Positions 42,832 through 51,417 of a stretch of 59,201 nt of DNA are shown here, in pieces. The position numbers were made by a program, and so were the translations under genes. Position 1 is the stretch's first letter. Each line of letters opens with the position of its first letter. The DNA is from Chlamydiota bacterium (GTDB taxonomy: Bacteria > Chlamydiota > Chlamydiia > Chlamydiales > JABDDJ01), in contig JABDDJ010000009.1 of assembly GCA_013287645.1 (NCBI GenBank), forward strand, positions 1 to 59,201, given 5' to 3'. The notes below the pieces were generated by a model that was not told the DNA's origin, did no database searches, and was given only the letters and a program-made list of their open reading frames with translations.

Positions 42832-43356
42832 ATGAAACCTGAAGAGTTAGCACTCCCCTGGCAAGAGGCTTGGAAAAAGAAGCGCATTCTCCCTGAAAAG
42901 TTGACTCAAACTGTTCAGAGCTTGCGCACAGCTAATGCTACGATTGCTACTCTGAATGGATCGTTCGATTTAATGCATGCCGGACATCTCTACATTTTGT
43001 ATGAAGCGTCAAAAGTAGCGGATGTGCTGATAGTGGCTCTCAATAGTGATGAATCTATCCGCCAATATAAGAGCCCATCGCGTCCCATTATTCCTCTGGA
43101 GTACCGCTTGCAGATGGTAGCAGCTATGGGCTGGGTCGATTATGTTACTTGGTTTGAAGAGACAGATCCTAGAGAGATACTGCGTATCATCCGTCCAGAT
43201 GTTCATGTGAATGGCATTGAATATGGTAAAAACTGTATTGAAGCAGACGTTGTGCGTGAGTGTGGAGGTCGCCTACATCTGGTGGATAGAATCCCAGGGT
43301 TAGCTACTAGTCAAGTGATGCAAAAGATTCAAAGTGAGCTTCAGTCATGCGGTTAA
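42832..43356 (+). CDS. Heptose-1-phosphate nucleotidyltransferase-type enzyme (RfaE domain II/HldE-C)
   Basis: A 174-residue cytidylyltransferase-fold protein. The signature NGSFDLMHAGHLYIL holds HAGH at 49-52, the HxGH nucleotide-binding motif, with later SRPIIPLEYR and GLATSQVMQKI (the ISxxTSxI-like C-terminal motif). This matches stand-alone versions of the HldE C-terminal domain that activate D-glycero-manno-heptose 1-phosphate for LPS or other glycans. No kinase domain is fused to it. The stop overlaps the rhomboid gene by 10 bases. Confidence 0.85.
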   Translation: MKPEELALPWQEAWKKKRILPEKLTQTVQSLRTANATIATLNGSFDLMHAGHLYILYEASKVADVLIVALNSDESIRQYKSPSRPIIPLEYRLQMVAAMGWVDYVTWFEETDPREILRIIRPDVHVNGIEYGKNCIEADVVRECGGRLHLVDRIPGLATSQVMQKIQSELQSCG

Positions 43357-44474
43357 TCGCTACTTTTAAAGATCTAGAGAGAGCGCGCCGTATCGATAGC
43401 TTTTTAACCAGCCAAAATATCCAGCATACCCTAGAGACAGAGCTTAATAATGACTGGGGGAGCGACGAGTATGGGACAGTAAAATGTGAGCTTTGGATTA
43501 TCGATGAAGATGATGTTCCCAAGGTATATGAGATATTAGAACGTGAGGATACTCTTCCCCCTTATGTTGAGAAAAAGAAAGAAGAGATTGTGGTTCCAGT
43601 TCCACCTACTCCAAACTATCCTCCTCCTATTCAAAAGCCTCTAGGACATTTAACATTTTACCTGCTAGTTGCGTGTACGCTGATCTATTTCATGAGCGAA
43701 TGGAGTGCGCCAACTATCCAGCCTCCCCTTCCCAATTTGCCTCAGGTTCCTTTGTTAAGTTCTCCTACAAAAAAGATGCTCTATTATGATTACCCACAGA
43801 ACTATGAAGAGGTGGATACCCTTGTTGATAAGTATGGGATTGCAGCTTTAAGGACTCCCAGCAGCCTTCCTACTGAGGGCCAGCAGATGTTTCGCTCTGT
43901 TTATGAGACGCCTATGTGGACAGGACTTTATCCTATCACTGTAAGTTATTTGAGAGGTAAATTTACTGAAGAAGAGTTTAAAGCCCCCTTATTTGAAAAG
44001 TTGCGTCAGGGAGAGATTTGGCGACCTATTAGCCCTATTTTCTTGCATGGAGATATTTTTCATCTGTTGTTTAATATGCTTTGGCTGCTTGTCTTAGGCC
44101 GACAGCTGGAGATGAGCCTGGGATCGTGGCGTTTAGTTGCATTTATAGTTATTTCAGCGCTGTTTTCAAATACTGCTCAGTACTTGATGACGGGGGCAAA
44201 TTTCATAGGGATTTCGGGAGTTTTATGCGCTATGCTGGCTTTTATCTGGCAGAGGCAGAGGAGAGCTCCTTGGGAAGGTTACCAATTGCAGGCATCGACC
44301 ATTCGCTTTATTTTTTTATTTATTGGAGGATTGGCGCTCTTGCAGGTTTTTTCGTTTATGGGTGAGGTCTTTTTTGATATGTCGGTTTCTCCGGGAATAG
44401 CTAATACAGCGCATTTAAGCGGGGCGTTTATTGGGTACTTGCTGAGCCGCTGGCCGCTCTTTCACCTTGAGTAA
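43347..44474 (+). CDS. Rhomboid-family intramembrane serine protease
   Basis: A 375-residue membrane protease. A cytosolic N-terminal domain (about 1-80) begins MRLIATFKDLERARRIDSFL, like the GlpG N-terminal domain. The six-helix rhomboid core (about 100-370) has H-G-D-I-F-H-L-L-F-N-M (234-244), the nucleophile Ser290 in GISG and the catalytic His356 in NTAHLSGAF. It would cut substrates within the inner membrane. The loop between the first and second helices is long (about 120-225). It is the last gene of lon-nucleotidyltransferase-rhomboid. Confidence 0.9.
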   Translation: MRLIATFKDLERARRIDSFLTSQNIQHTLETELNNDWGSDEYGTVKCELWIIDEDDVPKVYEILEREDTLPPYVEKKKEEIVVPVPPTPNYPPPIQKPLGHLTFYLLVACTLIYFMSEWSAPTIQPPLPNLPQVPLLSSPTKKMLYYDYPQNYEEVDTLVDKYGIAALRTPSSLPTEGQQMFRSVYETPMWTGLYPITVSYLRGKFTEEEFKAPLFEKLRQGEIWRPISPIFLHGDIFHLLFNMLWLLVLGRQLEMSLGSWRLVAFIVISALFSNTAQYLMTGANFIGISGVLCAMLAFIWQRQRRAPWEGYQLQASTIRFIFLFIGGLALLQVFSFMGEVFFDMSVSPGIANTAHLSGAFIGYLLSRWPLFHLE

Positions 44475-44554
44475 TTATCGCTTTAGTTGCAAATATTCAA
44501 CTTATTTGTAAGAATATAATTTAAATAGAAGTGATATTATATTAAGGAGTTAAT

Positions 44555-45142
44555 ATGTTTGCTAAATTATTAGTATTCATTGCAGCTTTACTACCCTTAA
44601 CATTATATGGTCAAATAAATCCAAATAACGTCACACCACTTAGATGGATAGAAGATATCCAATCTTCAGAACATGATTTTAAATTCACATTAAATGATGG
44701 AAGTGTTTGGGATATTCCAATTAATAGTATTTTAGCTAAGAAGTATCAGCTCTCAGAATGGAAAGTAGGAAATCGCATTGAATTTGCTAATGTTTTTATT
44801 CGCAGTTCAGAAGTTGAATATATGTATCTGGTAAATAAACGCTTTCATATAGACTTTTTAGCGGAATTGGTTGGTGCTCCTAAAATACAGTTGGAGATTA
44901 CTCAGCATACAAATAACGAAGTAACTTTAAGTAATGGCACTGTATGGAAGCTTGAAGAGAGTAATCCCGACGAATCAGATTGGTTTAATACTCTAAAAGA
45001 TGAAGATCTTGTGCAGTTTAATAAAGCGATGGTAGTTACTGAAAATGTGCCGGATGCGCCTGACAAAGATTATCATTTTCTTATTCTGTATAACGATTCG
45101 TCTCTTGAATGGATGATTCTTTATGCTGAAAATTTAGAGTAA
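44555..45142 (+). CDS. Secreted protein with a duplicated domain, function unknown
   Basis: A 195-residue protein with a signal peptide (about 1-19, ending TLYG). The mature part contains two similar beta-rich segments: FTLNDGSVWDIPI...WKVGNRIEF (about 45-80) and VTLSNGTVWKLEESN...DLVQF (about 128-160). These look like an internal duplication of an 80-residue domain. No family is recognised. A ggag ribosome binding site precedes the ATG, and TATAAT lies upstream near 44515. The 3' end overlaps the convergent PilZ-like gene by 22 bases. Confidence 0.6.
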   Translation: MFAKLLVFIAALLPLTLYGQINPNNVTPLRWIEDIQSSEHDFKFTLNDGSVWDIPINSILAKKYQLSEWKVGNRIEFANVFIRSSEVEYMYLVNKRFHIDFLAELVGAPKIQLEITQHTNNEVTLSNGTVWKLEESNPDESDWFNTLKDEDLVQFNKAMVVTENVPDAPDKDYHFLILYNDSSLEWMILYAENLE

Positions 45143-45906
45143 AGTATTACCAGGTTGTTATAGTTTGTGTAGAGCCGCTCTTCTAGGGTTTTTATAGCGT
45201 CTAGGTAGACATGGTAGGAACGGATAGAATAGAGTTCTGACCTTTCTTCTTTTGTCTTTTTAATTTCATCTAAACTGTCAAATGTAATTTCAAATAACTG
45301 CTTGTTGATTTCTGATTGAGTGATTTCGCGCAGTTTTTCGAGATCAACCTGTTGATATAGTTCTATACTCGTTGATTTTAAAGCATTGTATAACGTTTCT
45401 AATTGAATGATATGGGCAAGGATATGTGAGTGGATATCGAGTAACATCATATCCTTAACTGAATTGTAGCGGCTCTTTGAAATTTTTAAGATGCGCGAAA
45501 AGAAGGGTATTAGATGTTTCACGTAGACATAGATGCCATTTTTGAGAAAAAGTGAATCTTTGATCAGTTCGAGAAATGAGGATTCAAAATCGATGGTTTT
45601 GTGCATCTTAGAAAAGAGATAATGGGCTTCTAGAGTTTTTTCAAACTGTATTTTATAGAGATTACCAAATCCTGAATGGTAGGATTCGATAGGAGTAACC
45701 GTACCTTCTAAACTTTTGGTAGAGGTTTTTCGATCGTAAAAATAATTATTTAAAAAAAGATTAAAGTTGTCGTTTCGATGTAAGGTTGTTCGATTCATCA
45801 CCCAATGAGGAATGGCAATCAGGGCCGATCGGGGCGAAATTTTTAACAAAAGATACTCGCAGACCTCATTGTCTTTTGTTGCACCGAGGTATGGAAGCCG
45901 TAACAT
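45121..45906 (-). CDS. Predicted PilZ-like protein beside the EPS locus
   Basis: A 261-residue protein without signal peptide or membrane helix. The N-terminal 110 residues are beta-rich and resemble a flagellar-brake/PilZ pattern: EYLLLKISPRSALIAIPHW followed by LHRNDNFNLFLN. In PilZ domains a D/N-x-S-x-x-G loop leads to a strand and an L-x-x-G-D turn. Here the loop reads KISPRSA and no clear RxxxR is seen, so cyclic-di-GMP binding is doubtful. The C-terminal part (about 115-261) is helical and coiled. The ATG at 45906 with aaggg ahead is preferred to a TTG 18 bases upstream. It is transcribed away from the EPS operon, with a 89-base shared upstream region. The PilZ call is tentative. Confidence 0.4.
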   Translation of the reverse strand: MLRLPYLGATKDNEVCEYLLLKISPRSALIAIPHWVMNRTTLHRNDNFNLFLNNYFYDRKTSTKSLEGTVTPIESYHSGFGNLYKIQFEKTLEAHYLFSKMHKTIDFESSFLELIKDSLFLKNGIYVYVKHLIPFFSRILKISKSRYNSVKDMMLLDIHSHILAHIIQLETLYNALKSTSIELYQQVDLEKLREITQSEINKQLFEITFDSLDEIKKTKEERSELYSIRSYHVYLDAIKTLEERLYTNYNNLVILYSKFSA

Positions 45907-45995
45907 AATGCCCTTAAAATCCAATTAGCTATCATTTAACTTTTTTCAAGAATAAATTTATATGATAAAGGTTATGTAATTTAGCGAGAGGTACC

Positions 45996-46574
45996 ATGTT
46001 TAATCTTTTTAGAGGACTTTTTTTCATTCTTATTGCTACCAGCCTTTTTGGGGAAAATCCTCCTCAAATCAACGACTGGCAAACACGTCTAGAATATGCT
46101 CGGGTCTTGAGCTATCTAAAAAAGTATAAGGAATCTTTGGTAGAGTACCAGAAAATCTTAAGAGAAAAGCCTGATTTGACCGAAGCTCAAATAGAAATGG
46201 CTAAGGTGTACTATTATGAAGGAGACTATGCCGCAGCTCTCCGCTTTTTAGATAAAATACCTAGTAAGAATAAAACTCCCGATATCGATCTTCTTATTGC
46301 CGATATTTATCTCACACAAAAAAAATATCCCGAAGCTGAGGCAATTTATAATAAATATTTAAATCAACTGCCGGATAAAAAAGATGCGATACTGCTTAAG
46401 CTTGCCGAAATCTACTCTTGGCAAAAAAAATATGATGACTCTCTTGCTATCTATAAAGATCTGGTCGCTAGGCACCCTGATGATACACAACTGATTCGAA
46501 AGTATGCCATGGTACTAACTTGGGCAGGAAAACATCAAGAAGCAGCTGAGCAGCTGAAAAAAACATTAGAGTAA
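45996..46574 (+). CDS. Secreted TPR protein, first gene of the EPS operon
   Basis: A 192-residue protein with a signal peptide (about 1-19, ending SLFG) and about four TPR repeats (for example YKESLVEYQKILREKPDLTEAQIEMAKVYYYEGDYAAALRFLD). In bacterial EPS systems such periplasmic TPR proteins bind the synthase and the outer-membrane channel. A gagagg ribosome binding site precedes the ATG. One base separates it from the next gene. A promoter may lie in the upstream gap (TTTAAC at 45935, TATATG at 45959). Confidence 0.75.
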   Translation: MFNLFRGLFFILIATSLFGENPPQINDWQTRLEYARVLSYLKKYKESLVEYQKILREKPDLTEAQIEMAKVYYYEGDYAAALRFLDKIPSKNKTPDIDLLIADIYLTQKKYPEAEAIYNKYLNQLPDKKDAILLKLAEIYSWQKKYDDSLAIYKDLVARHPDDTQLIRKYAMVLTWAGKHQEAAEQLKKTLE

Positions 46575-46575
46575 A

Positions 46576-46998
46576 ATGCGCTTTTCAATAGTCCTTAAAC
46601 AACGCATAGCCCTTGGCATCATGAGTATTGTTACTGTGATTACAGCGCATCTGGTTTACATTAATAAACATCCTGAGTGGATACTTTTTCGCAAAGCTGA
46701 AAATGAGTATCAAAACAAGCAATGGGCAGAAGCCGCTCAACTTTATCAAGAGAGCCTTGACAAAGGATTAAAAAATTCGTTAGCTATTTCTCGAATAGGT
46801 CATTCGTATGGAGAATTGAAGGATTTTCCTAAAGCCGTCTACTGGTATAAGCACTATGTAGATCTTAATCCTAAAGATATTTGGGCCCGCAAAGAGCTTG
46901 CAGGATGGCTGACGGCTAATGGAGAATTTGATAAGGCTGCAGAAGAATATAGTCGCATTATACAATTGGAAAAACAGCAGAACGATGAAACAAAATAA
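46576..46998 (+). CDS. Membrane-anchored TPR protein of the EPS operon
   Basis: A 140-residue protein with one N-terminal membrane helix (about 12-29, LGIMSIVTVITAHLVYI) and about three TPR repeats facing the periplasm (KQWAEAAQLYQESLDKGL, FPKAVYWYKHYVDLNP, FDKAAEEYSRIIQLE). It may bridge the inner-membrane synthase to the outer-membrane protein. Its last 14 bases overlap the start of the exporter gene. Confidence 0.72.
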   Translation: MRFSIVLKQRIALGIMSIVTVITAHLVYINKHPEWILFRKAENEYQNKQWAEAAQLYQESLDKGLKNSLAISRIGHSYGELKDFPKAVYWYKHYVDLNPKDIWARKELAGWLTANGEFDKAAEEYSRIIQLEKQQNDETK

Positions 46999-49774
46999 TT
47001 TTTTACTTTTTCTCATAACTCTCATTACTTTTTTCTGCACTGTTCAAGCGGAGGAAAAACCTATCTCTCTTGTTCAAGAACATGACCAGGTAAGCGATTA
47101 TGAAGCTAGGATGGCCTACGCTCAGGCTTTATCAGCAAATCGTAGGACTCTTCGAGAGGCCCTTAGACAGTATAAAATACTTTTAAAGCAGCGCCCTGAC
47201 GATGCTATGGTCTACTTAGAAGTACAGAGAATTCAGTGGTCTATATCTCATCCTGAAGAACCAAAAAACCCTAGCTTAATTCAAAGAGAAGATTGGATGT
47301 CCAACTATGAGGCTAGACTTTCACTGGCTCATCTTGATAGCTACAAAAAAAGAACGTATGCAGAAGCCCTTCAGCAATATGGAGAGCTCTTGGCTCGAAG
47401 TCCAAATAATCCAGAACTTCTTTTGGACGTGGCTCAAATCTATGTCAATGAGAGACGCTATCCCGAAGCTGTATGGGTACTTGGCCGCATATCAGTACCT
47501 CCAAATTCTCTTGAACTACAGTTAAAATTGGCTCAATTAGAGGATTCGCTAGGCTATTTTGAGCGAAGCCATCAACGATTTGTTTATATTCTTGCACAGC
47601 GTCCAAACTCAGAAAAAGTGCGTTTGGCCTTTGCAAGCGCGATGATGAGCTGGGGAGACTTCTATAATGCAGAGAGGATTTACAGTAATTACTTTGCAGA
47701 AAATCCTCACTCCATCGAAGCCATTACTCATGTTGTCGATGTATTAGTGGCTACACAGAGATTTGTAGAAGCAGAAACAATGGCCTGTAAGCAACTTTCA
47801 TTACATCCTGAGTATCAAGAAATTTTACTAAATAAAATTTTAACTATTAAAAAATACCAGAACGACTTTGTAGCGGCGCTTGCCATCGCTGATCAATTAG
47901 TGGAGTGCTATCCGTGCACTATCGACTATCAGCTAGATAGGGCAGAGTTATTATACAAAATGGACTACTTTGAAGATGCTTTAAGGATATATTTAACATT
48001 TACAAATAATCCTGAATACGCAGGCCAAGCCTCTTTAGGCGCAGGAAAGAGCTATCTTAAGTTAGGTGATATCAGCCTTGCAGAAACTATTCTCCAAACC
48101 GCTTTGCAAGATAGTTCCACAAAAATCGCTGCAGAATTCTATCTTAATCAATGTACTTTAGATGTTTCTCAAATTATCCAAGACTATGCCTACGCTCAAG
48201 ATCTCCAAGTCTGGGCTGATCAATTTGCGGAAGAGGGCCTTCTTGACCCTATGATCGAACTTTATCAGGCGGCCGTTCAAAAAGATCCTGACTTCCTCCC
48301 TGCCAAACTCAACTTAGCCGATTCGCTTTCCAGTAAACGCGAGTACCTCAGCTCTTATGAACTCTACGAAGAGCTTTTGGACGTATTTCCGCTAAATGCC
48401 AAATATCTCTTAGGCCGTGCTCGCGTCTTATCTTGGGATAAACAGTATGATATTGCCTTAGAACATTACAACGAACTCATCAATTTAAATCCTTGCAATC
48501 CGATCCCGAGACTAGAACAAGCCCGAGTTGCCTTCTGGGCCAGGTACTTTGATCTTTCAATGAATTACTTTTGCAAGCTGCTTAATCAGACCTCTAATTG
48601 CCTTTTGTACAGAGAAATCTGGCTCGAAATGACAGCTCTTAGACGTGCATGGAATAGACGCATTATCCACTCTCTCCATGAATATCAAGAGTTGCGCTGC
48701 CTTGATCCCGGGAACGCCATCTGGAAATTTGAATACGCTCAGGCGCTATGCTCGTTAGGACTCTGTGAAGAGCCCATAGAACTCTATAGAGATATTTTGC
48801 ACGACAATCCTCTCCACACACTTGCTGCCATGGCTTTAGAGAGAGAGGAGATGCAATACTGCTCCAACGCTACCCTCAACTACGACTGGTGGCAAGAGAG
48901 AGGATACGGAGATCTTGCACAAATAGGCAGATACGAAATTATAGGCGCATACACCTATCCTATGACCTGCAATCACCATCTACGTTTTGCGCAACGACGC
49001 TGGATCGAGCACACCTATTATGACGGACAATTTCATATTGCTGATGGACAAACTCTCGAATGGAATGGCCGTTTTAACCCCTATATCTCAGGTGTTCTAG
49101 GAGCCACAAACAAACAATATTTGCAGCATTTTAAGCCCACATTTACCTGGAACGCCGAACTCTCTCTCAATCTCTATGACAACGCTATCGTACGATTTGG
49201 ATATAAAAAACGCGACGAGATCTACAATTTCTTTAACCTACAACAAAACACACAAGGTAAAATTAGCTGGATTGAAATTCAGTCTAACCTGACGCATAAA
49301 CTTCAGGTCAATTCTTATTACGAGTACTTAATCTACAACGATAACAACAACCTAAAACATGGATTCGTTACTGCTGCCTATGCCTTCACAGAATACCCCA
49401 ATGTATTTAAAGCCTCTATCACAGGAGAATACCGCGATACGGCCCACACCAATATCTTCATCACTAATGCAGCCGGAAAGACAATCGATATCATCCATCC
49501 CTATTGGGCACCTCAAAACTACGGCCTGGGGCAGATTCAGTTTGAATTTCGCCACGATTTTGCCCTCCTAGAATTTTGTGGGGCACCTATTTGTTTCTAT
49601 GATATCAAGTTTGCCTTTGGCGATGACACTCAGCACAACCCCTATTGGGAAGTCAAGGGCGAGTGGCAATATGAGTTTTATTACCATTGGAAATTTGATC
49701 TTGTAGGCTATGTGCATCGTTCTCCACAATGGGATGCCAATGGCTTGTGGTGTACAGTAGATTATCGCTTTTAA
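46985..49774 (+). CDS. TPR/beta-barrel outer membrane protein, EPS export type (BcsC/PgaA/PelB-like)
   Basis: A 929-residue protein with a signal peptide (about 1-22, ending TVQA), a long superhelix of TPR repeats (about 30-620) and a C-terminal outer-membrane barrel (about 650-929). The barrel is rich in alternating aromatic strands (WNAELSLNLYDNAIVRFGY, KFDLVGYVHRSPQW) and ends in VDYRF with a final Phe, the usual assembly signal for BamA. This build is that of polysaccharide exporters such as BcsC, PgaA and PelB. I chose the ATG at 46985 because it opens a signal peptide. The synthase gene follows after 8 bases. Which polysaccharide is exported is unknown. Confidence 0.8.
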   Translation: MKQNNFLLFLITLITFFCTVQAEEKPISLVQEHDQVSDYEARMAYAQALSANRRTLREALRQYKILLKQRPDDAMVYLEVQRIQWSISHPEEPKNPSLIQREDWMSNYEARLSLAHLDSYKKRTYAEALQQYGELLARSPNNPELLLDVAQIYVNERRYPEAVWVLGRISVPPNSLELQLKLAQLEDSLGYFERSHQRFVYILAQRPNSEKVRLAFASAMMSWGDFYNAERIYSNYFAENPHSIEAITHVVDVLVATQRFVEAETMACKQLSLHPEYQEILLNKILTIKKYQNDFVAALAIADQLVECYPCTIDYQLDRAELLYKMDYFEDALRIYLTFTNNPEYAGQASLGAGKSYLKLGDISLAETILQTALQDSSTKIAAEFYLNQCTLDVSQIIQDYAYAQDLQVWADQFAEEGLLDPMIELYQAAVQKDPDFLPAKLNLADSLSSKREYLSSYELYEELLDVFPLNAKYLLGRARVLSWDKQYDIALEHYNELINLNPCNPIPRLEQARVAFWARYFDLSMNYFCKLLNQTSNCLLYREIWLEMTALRRAWNRRIIHSLHEYQELRCLDPGNAIWKFEYAQALCSLGLCEEPIELYRDILHDNPLHTLAAMALEREEMQYCSNATLNYDWWQERGYGDLAQIGRYEIIGAYTYPMTCNHHLRFAQRRWIEHTYYDGQFHIADGQTLEWNGRFNPYISGVLGATNKQYLQHFKPTFTWNAELSLNLYDNAIVRFGYKKRDEIYNFFNLQQNTQGKISWIEIQSNLTHKLQVNSYYEYLIYNDNNNLKHGFVTAAYAFTEYPNVFKASITGEYRDTAHTNIFITNAAGKTIDIIHPYWAPQNYGLGQIQFEFRHDFALLEFCGAPICFYDIKFAFGDDTQHNPYWEVKGEWQYEFYYHWKFDLVGYVHRSPQWDANGLWCTVDYRF

Positions 49775-49782
49775 GGGAGTCT

Positions 49783-51417
49783 ATGCGTAAGAGTAAGATA
49801 AACAGCAGACTGATTACAGCTCTGATTTTTTTAAGTTTAGCCTTAACTTTTTTGTACTTATGCGTACGCATCACTTATTTTATTATTGCAGACTACCCTT
49901 GGTATGACAAAGCCCTCGCATCCCTATTACTGGTCGCGGAAATTTTTGGCTTTATGCATACAATAGGCTACTTTCTTACATTGGTTGCCACAATAGGGCG
50001 ACAGAGAGAAAATATTGCTCTACAACCTCCTCCGCCATTAACTAGCTATCCACCCATTGCAATTGTCTTACCTTCGTACAAAGAACCTCTAGAAGTTATT
50101 CATGACACATTAATATGTTTATATAATTTGTCATATCCCAATAAGAATCTCTATCTATTAGATGATTCTCCATATGATAAGCCTTGGATGGCTCCAGAGA
50201 AAGTAAAGGTCTATCGACTTAAGATTGAAGAGATGTGTGAGCGCTTTGGGATCAACCTTTTCAGACGAGATAGGAGAGGAGCTAAAGCAGGCATCATTAA
50301 TGATTTTCTTAACTTTAAGAATGGAAAAGTACCTGAAAACCTCGATTATCGACCTTATCAAAGTCAACAGGATAATGCACTTGAAAAATACCTTCTCATT
50401 TTTGATGCTGACATGAACCCCCTTCCAGACTTTGTTGAAAACCTAGTCGCATACATGGAGCTGTTTCCAAAGGTAGCCTTTATTCAAACTCCCCAGTATT
50501 ACACCAACTTTGAAACAAATCGGGTCGCGAGGGCTTCAGGACTGCAGCAGATCATTTTTTTTGAGTATATATGCGAAGGAAAAGGACTACGCGATGCGAT
50601 GTTTTGTTGCGGTACAAATGTTCTTATGCGCGCAGAGGCTCTCCTGTCTGTGGGAGGATTTGATGAAACTTCAGTCACAGAAGATTTTGCTACGTCGCTC
50701 AAATTGCATATGAATGGATGGAGAACACTCTATTATAATAAGATTTGCGCATTTGGAATGGGTCCAGAAGACTTGGGAGCCTATTTTAAACAGCAGTTTC
50801 GTTGGTCCTTAGGTACCTTAAGTTTAGGATTTAAGTTACCTTACTATTTCTTCACTAAGTTTCGTAAATTTTCGTTAGCTAAATGGTGGGAATATTTTTT
50901 ATCAGGCTCACATTATCTTGTGGGTTGGTTTTTTTTCATTATGTTTATATTTCCGATTATTTTTATATTTTTCAATATCCCCTCTTATTTTTTAGATACT
51001 AAAGTCTATATTTTAGTTTTTCTCCCCTATATAGCTCTTTCCTTAACAATGGCTTTGTGGACTCTTTACTTAAGAAATTTCACACCTCTCCATATGTTAA
51101 ATGGCATGCTGATAACCGTAATTTCTTTTCCTATTTTGATGAAGGCAACACTCTATGCACTATTGGGTATTAAAAGTTCTTTTACAGTGACTCCTAAAGA
51201 AAAAATCAACATTTTGCCTCTTATAGACATCTGGGCACAAACTCTAATCGTTTTTGCCTGTTTAGCAGCTATTGTTTGGGGATTCGAACGCCTCTACTAC
51301 GAAAGAGAACCCTTCTTTGGCTTACTAGTTAATATTCTTTGGTGTTTTTACAATCTGTTTATGGTCTCATCAGTCTATTACTTTAATAATCCCGATGAGG
51401 AACCATGTTTCGGTTGA
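49783..51417 (+). CDS. Cellulose-synthase-like family 2 glycosyltransferase
   Basis: A 544-residue processive GT2. It has two N-terminal membrane helices (about 9-35, 43-70), a catalytic domain (about 88-350) and several C-terminal helices (about 370-535). All processive motifs are there: LLDD (125-128), KAG at 168-170, DAD at 208-210, TED at 299-301 and Q-Q-F-R-W at 337-341. These bind the UDP-sugar and the acceptor in BcsA-like enzymes. The C-terminal PilZ domain of BcsA (cyclic-di-GMP switch) is absent, and the protein is shorter for that reason. A ribosome binding site (aaggga) precedes the ATG. It lies between the exporter and hydrolase genes. Confidence 0.92.
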   Translation: MRKSKINSRLITALIFLSLALTFLYLCVRITYFIIADYPWYDKALASLLLVAEIFGFMHTIGYFLTLVATIGRQRENIALQPPPPLTSYPPIAIVLPSYKEPLEVIHDTLICLYNLSYPNKNLYLLDDSPYDKPWMAPEKVKVYRLKIEEMCERFGINLFRRDRRGAKAGIINDFLNFKNGKVPENLDYRPYQSQQDNALEKYLLIFDADMNPLPDFVENLVAYMELFPKVAFIQTPQYYTNFETNRVARASGLQQIIFFEYICEGKGLRDAMFCCGTNVLMRAEALLSVGGFDETSVTEDFATSLKLHMNGWRTLYYNKICAFGMGPEDLGAYFKQQFRWSLGTLSLGFKLPYYFFTKFRKFSLAKWWEYFLSGSHYLVGWFFFIMFIFPIIFIFFNIPSYFLDTKVYILVFLPYIALSLTMALWTLYLRNFTPLHMLNGMLITVISFPILMKATLYALLGIKSSFTVTPKEKINILPLIDIWAQTLIVFACLAAIVWGFERLYYEREPFFGLLVNILWCFYNLFMVSSVYYFNNPDEEPCFG

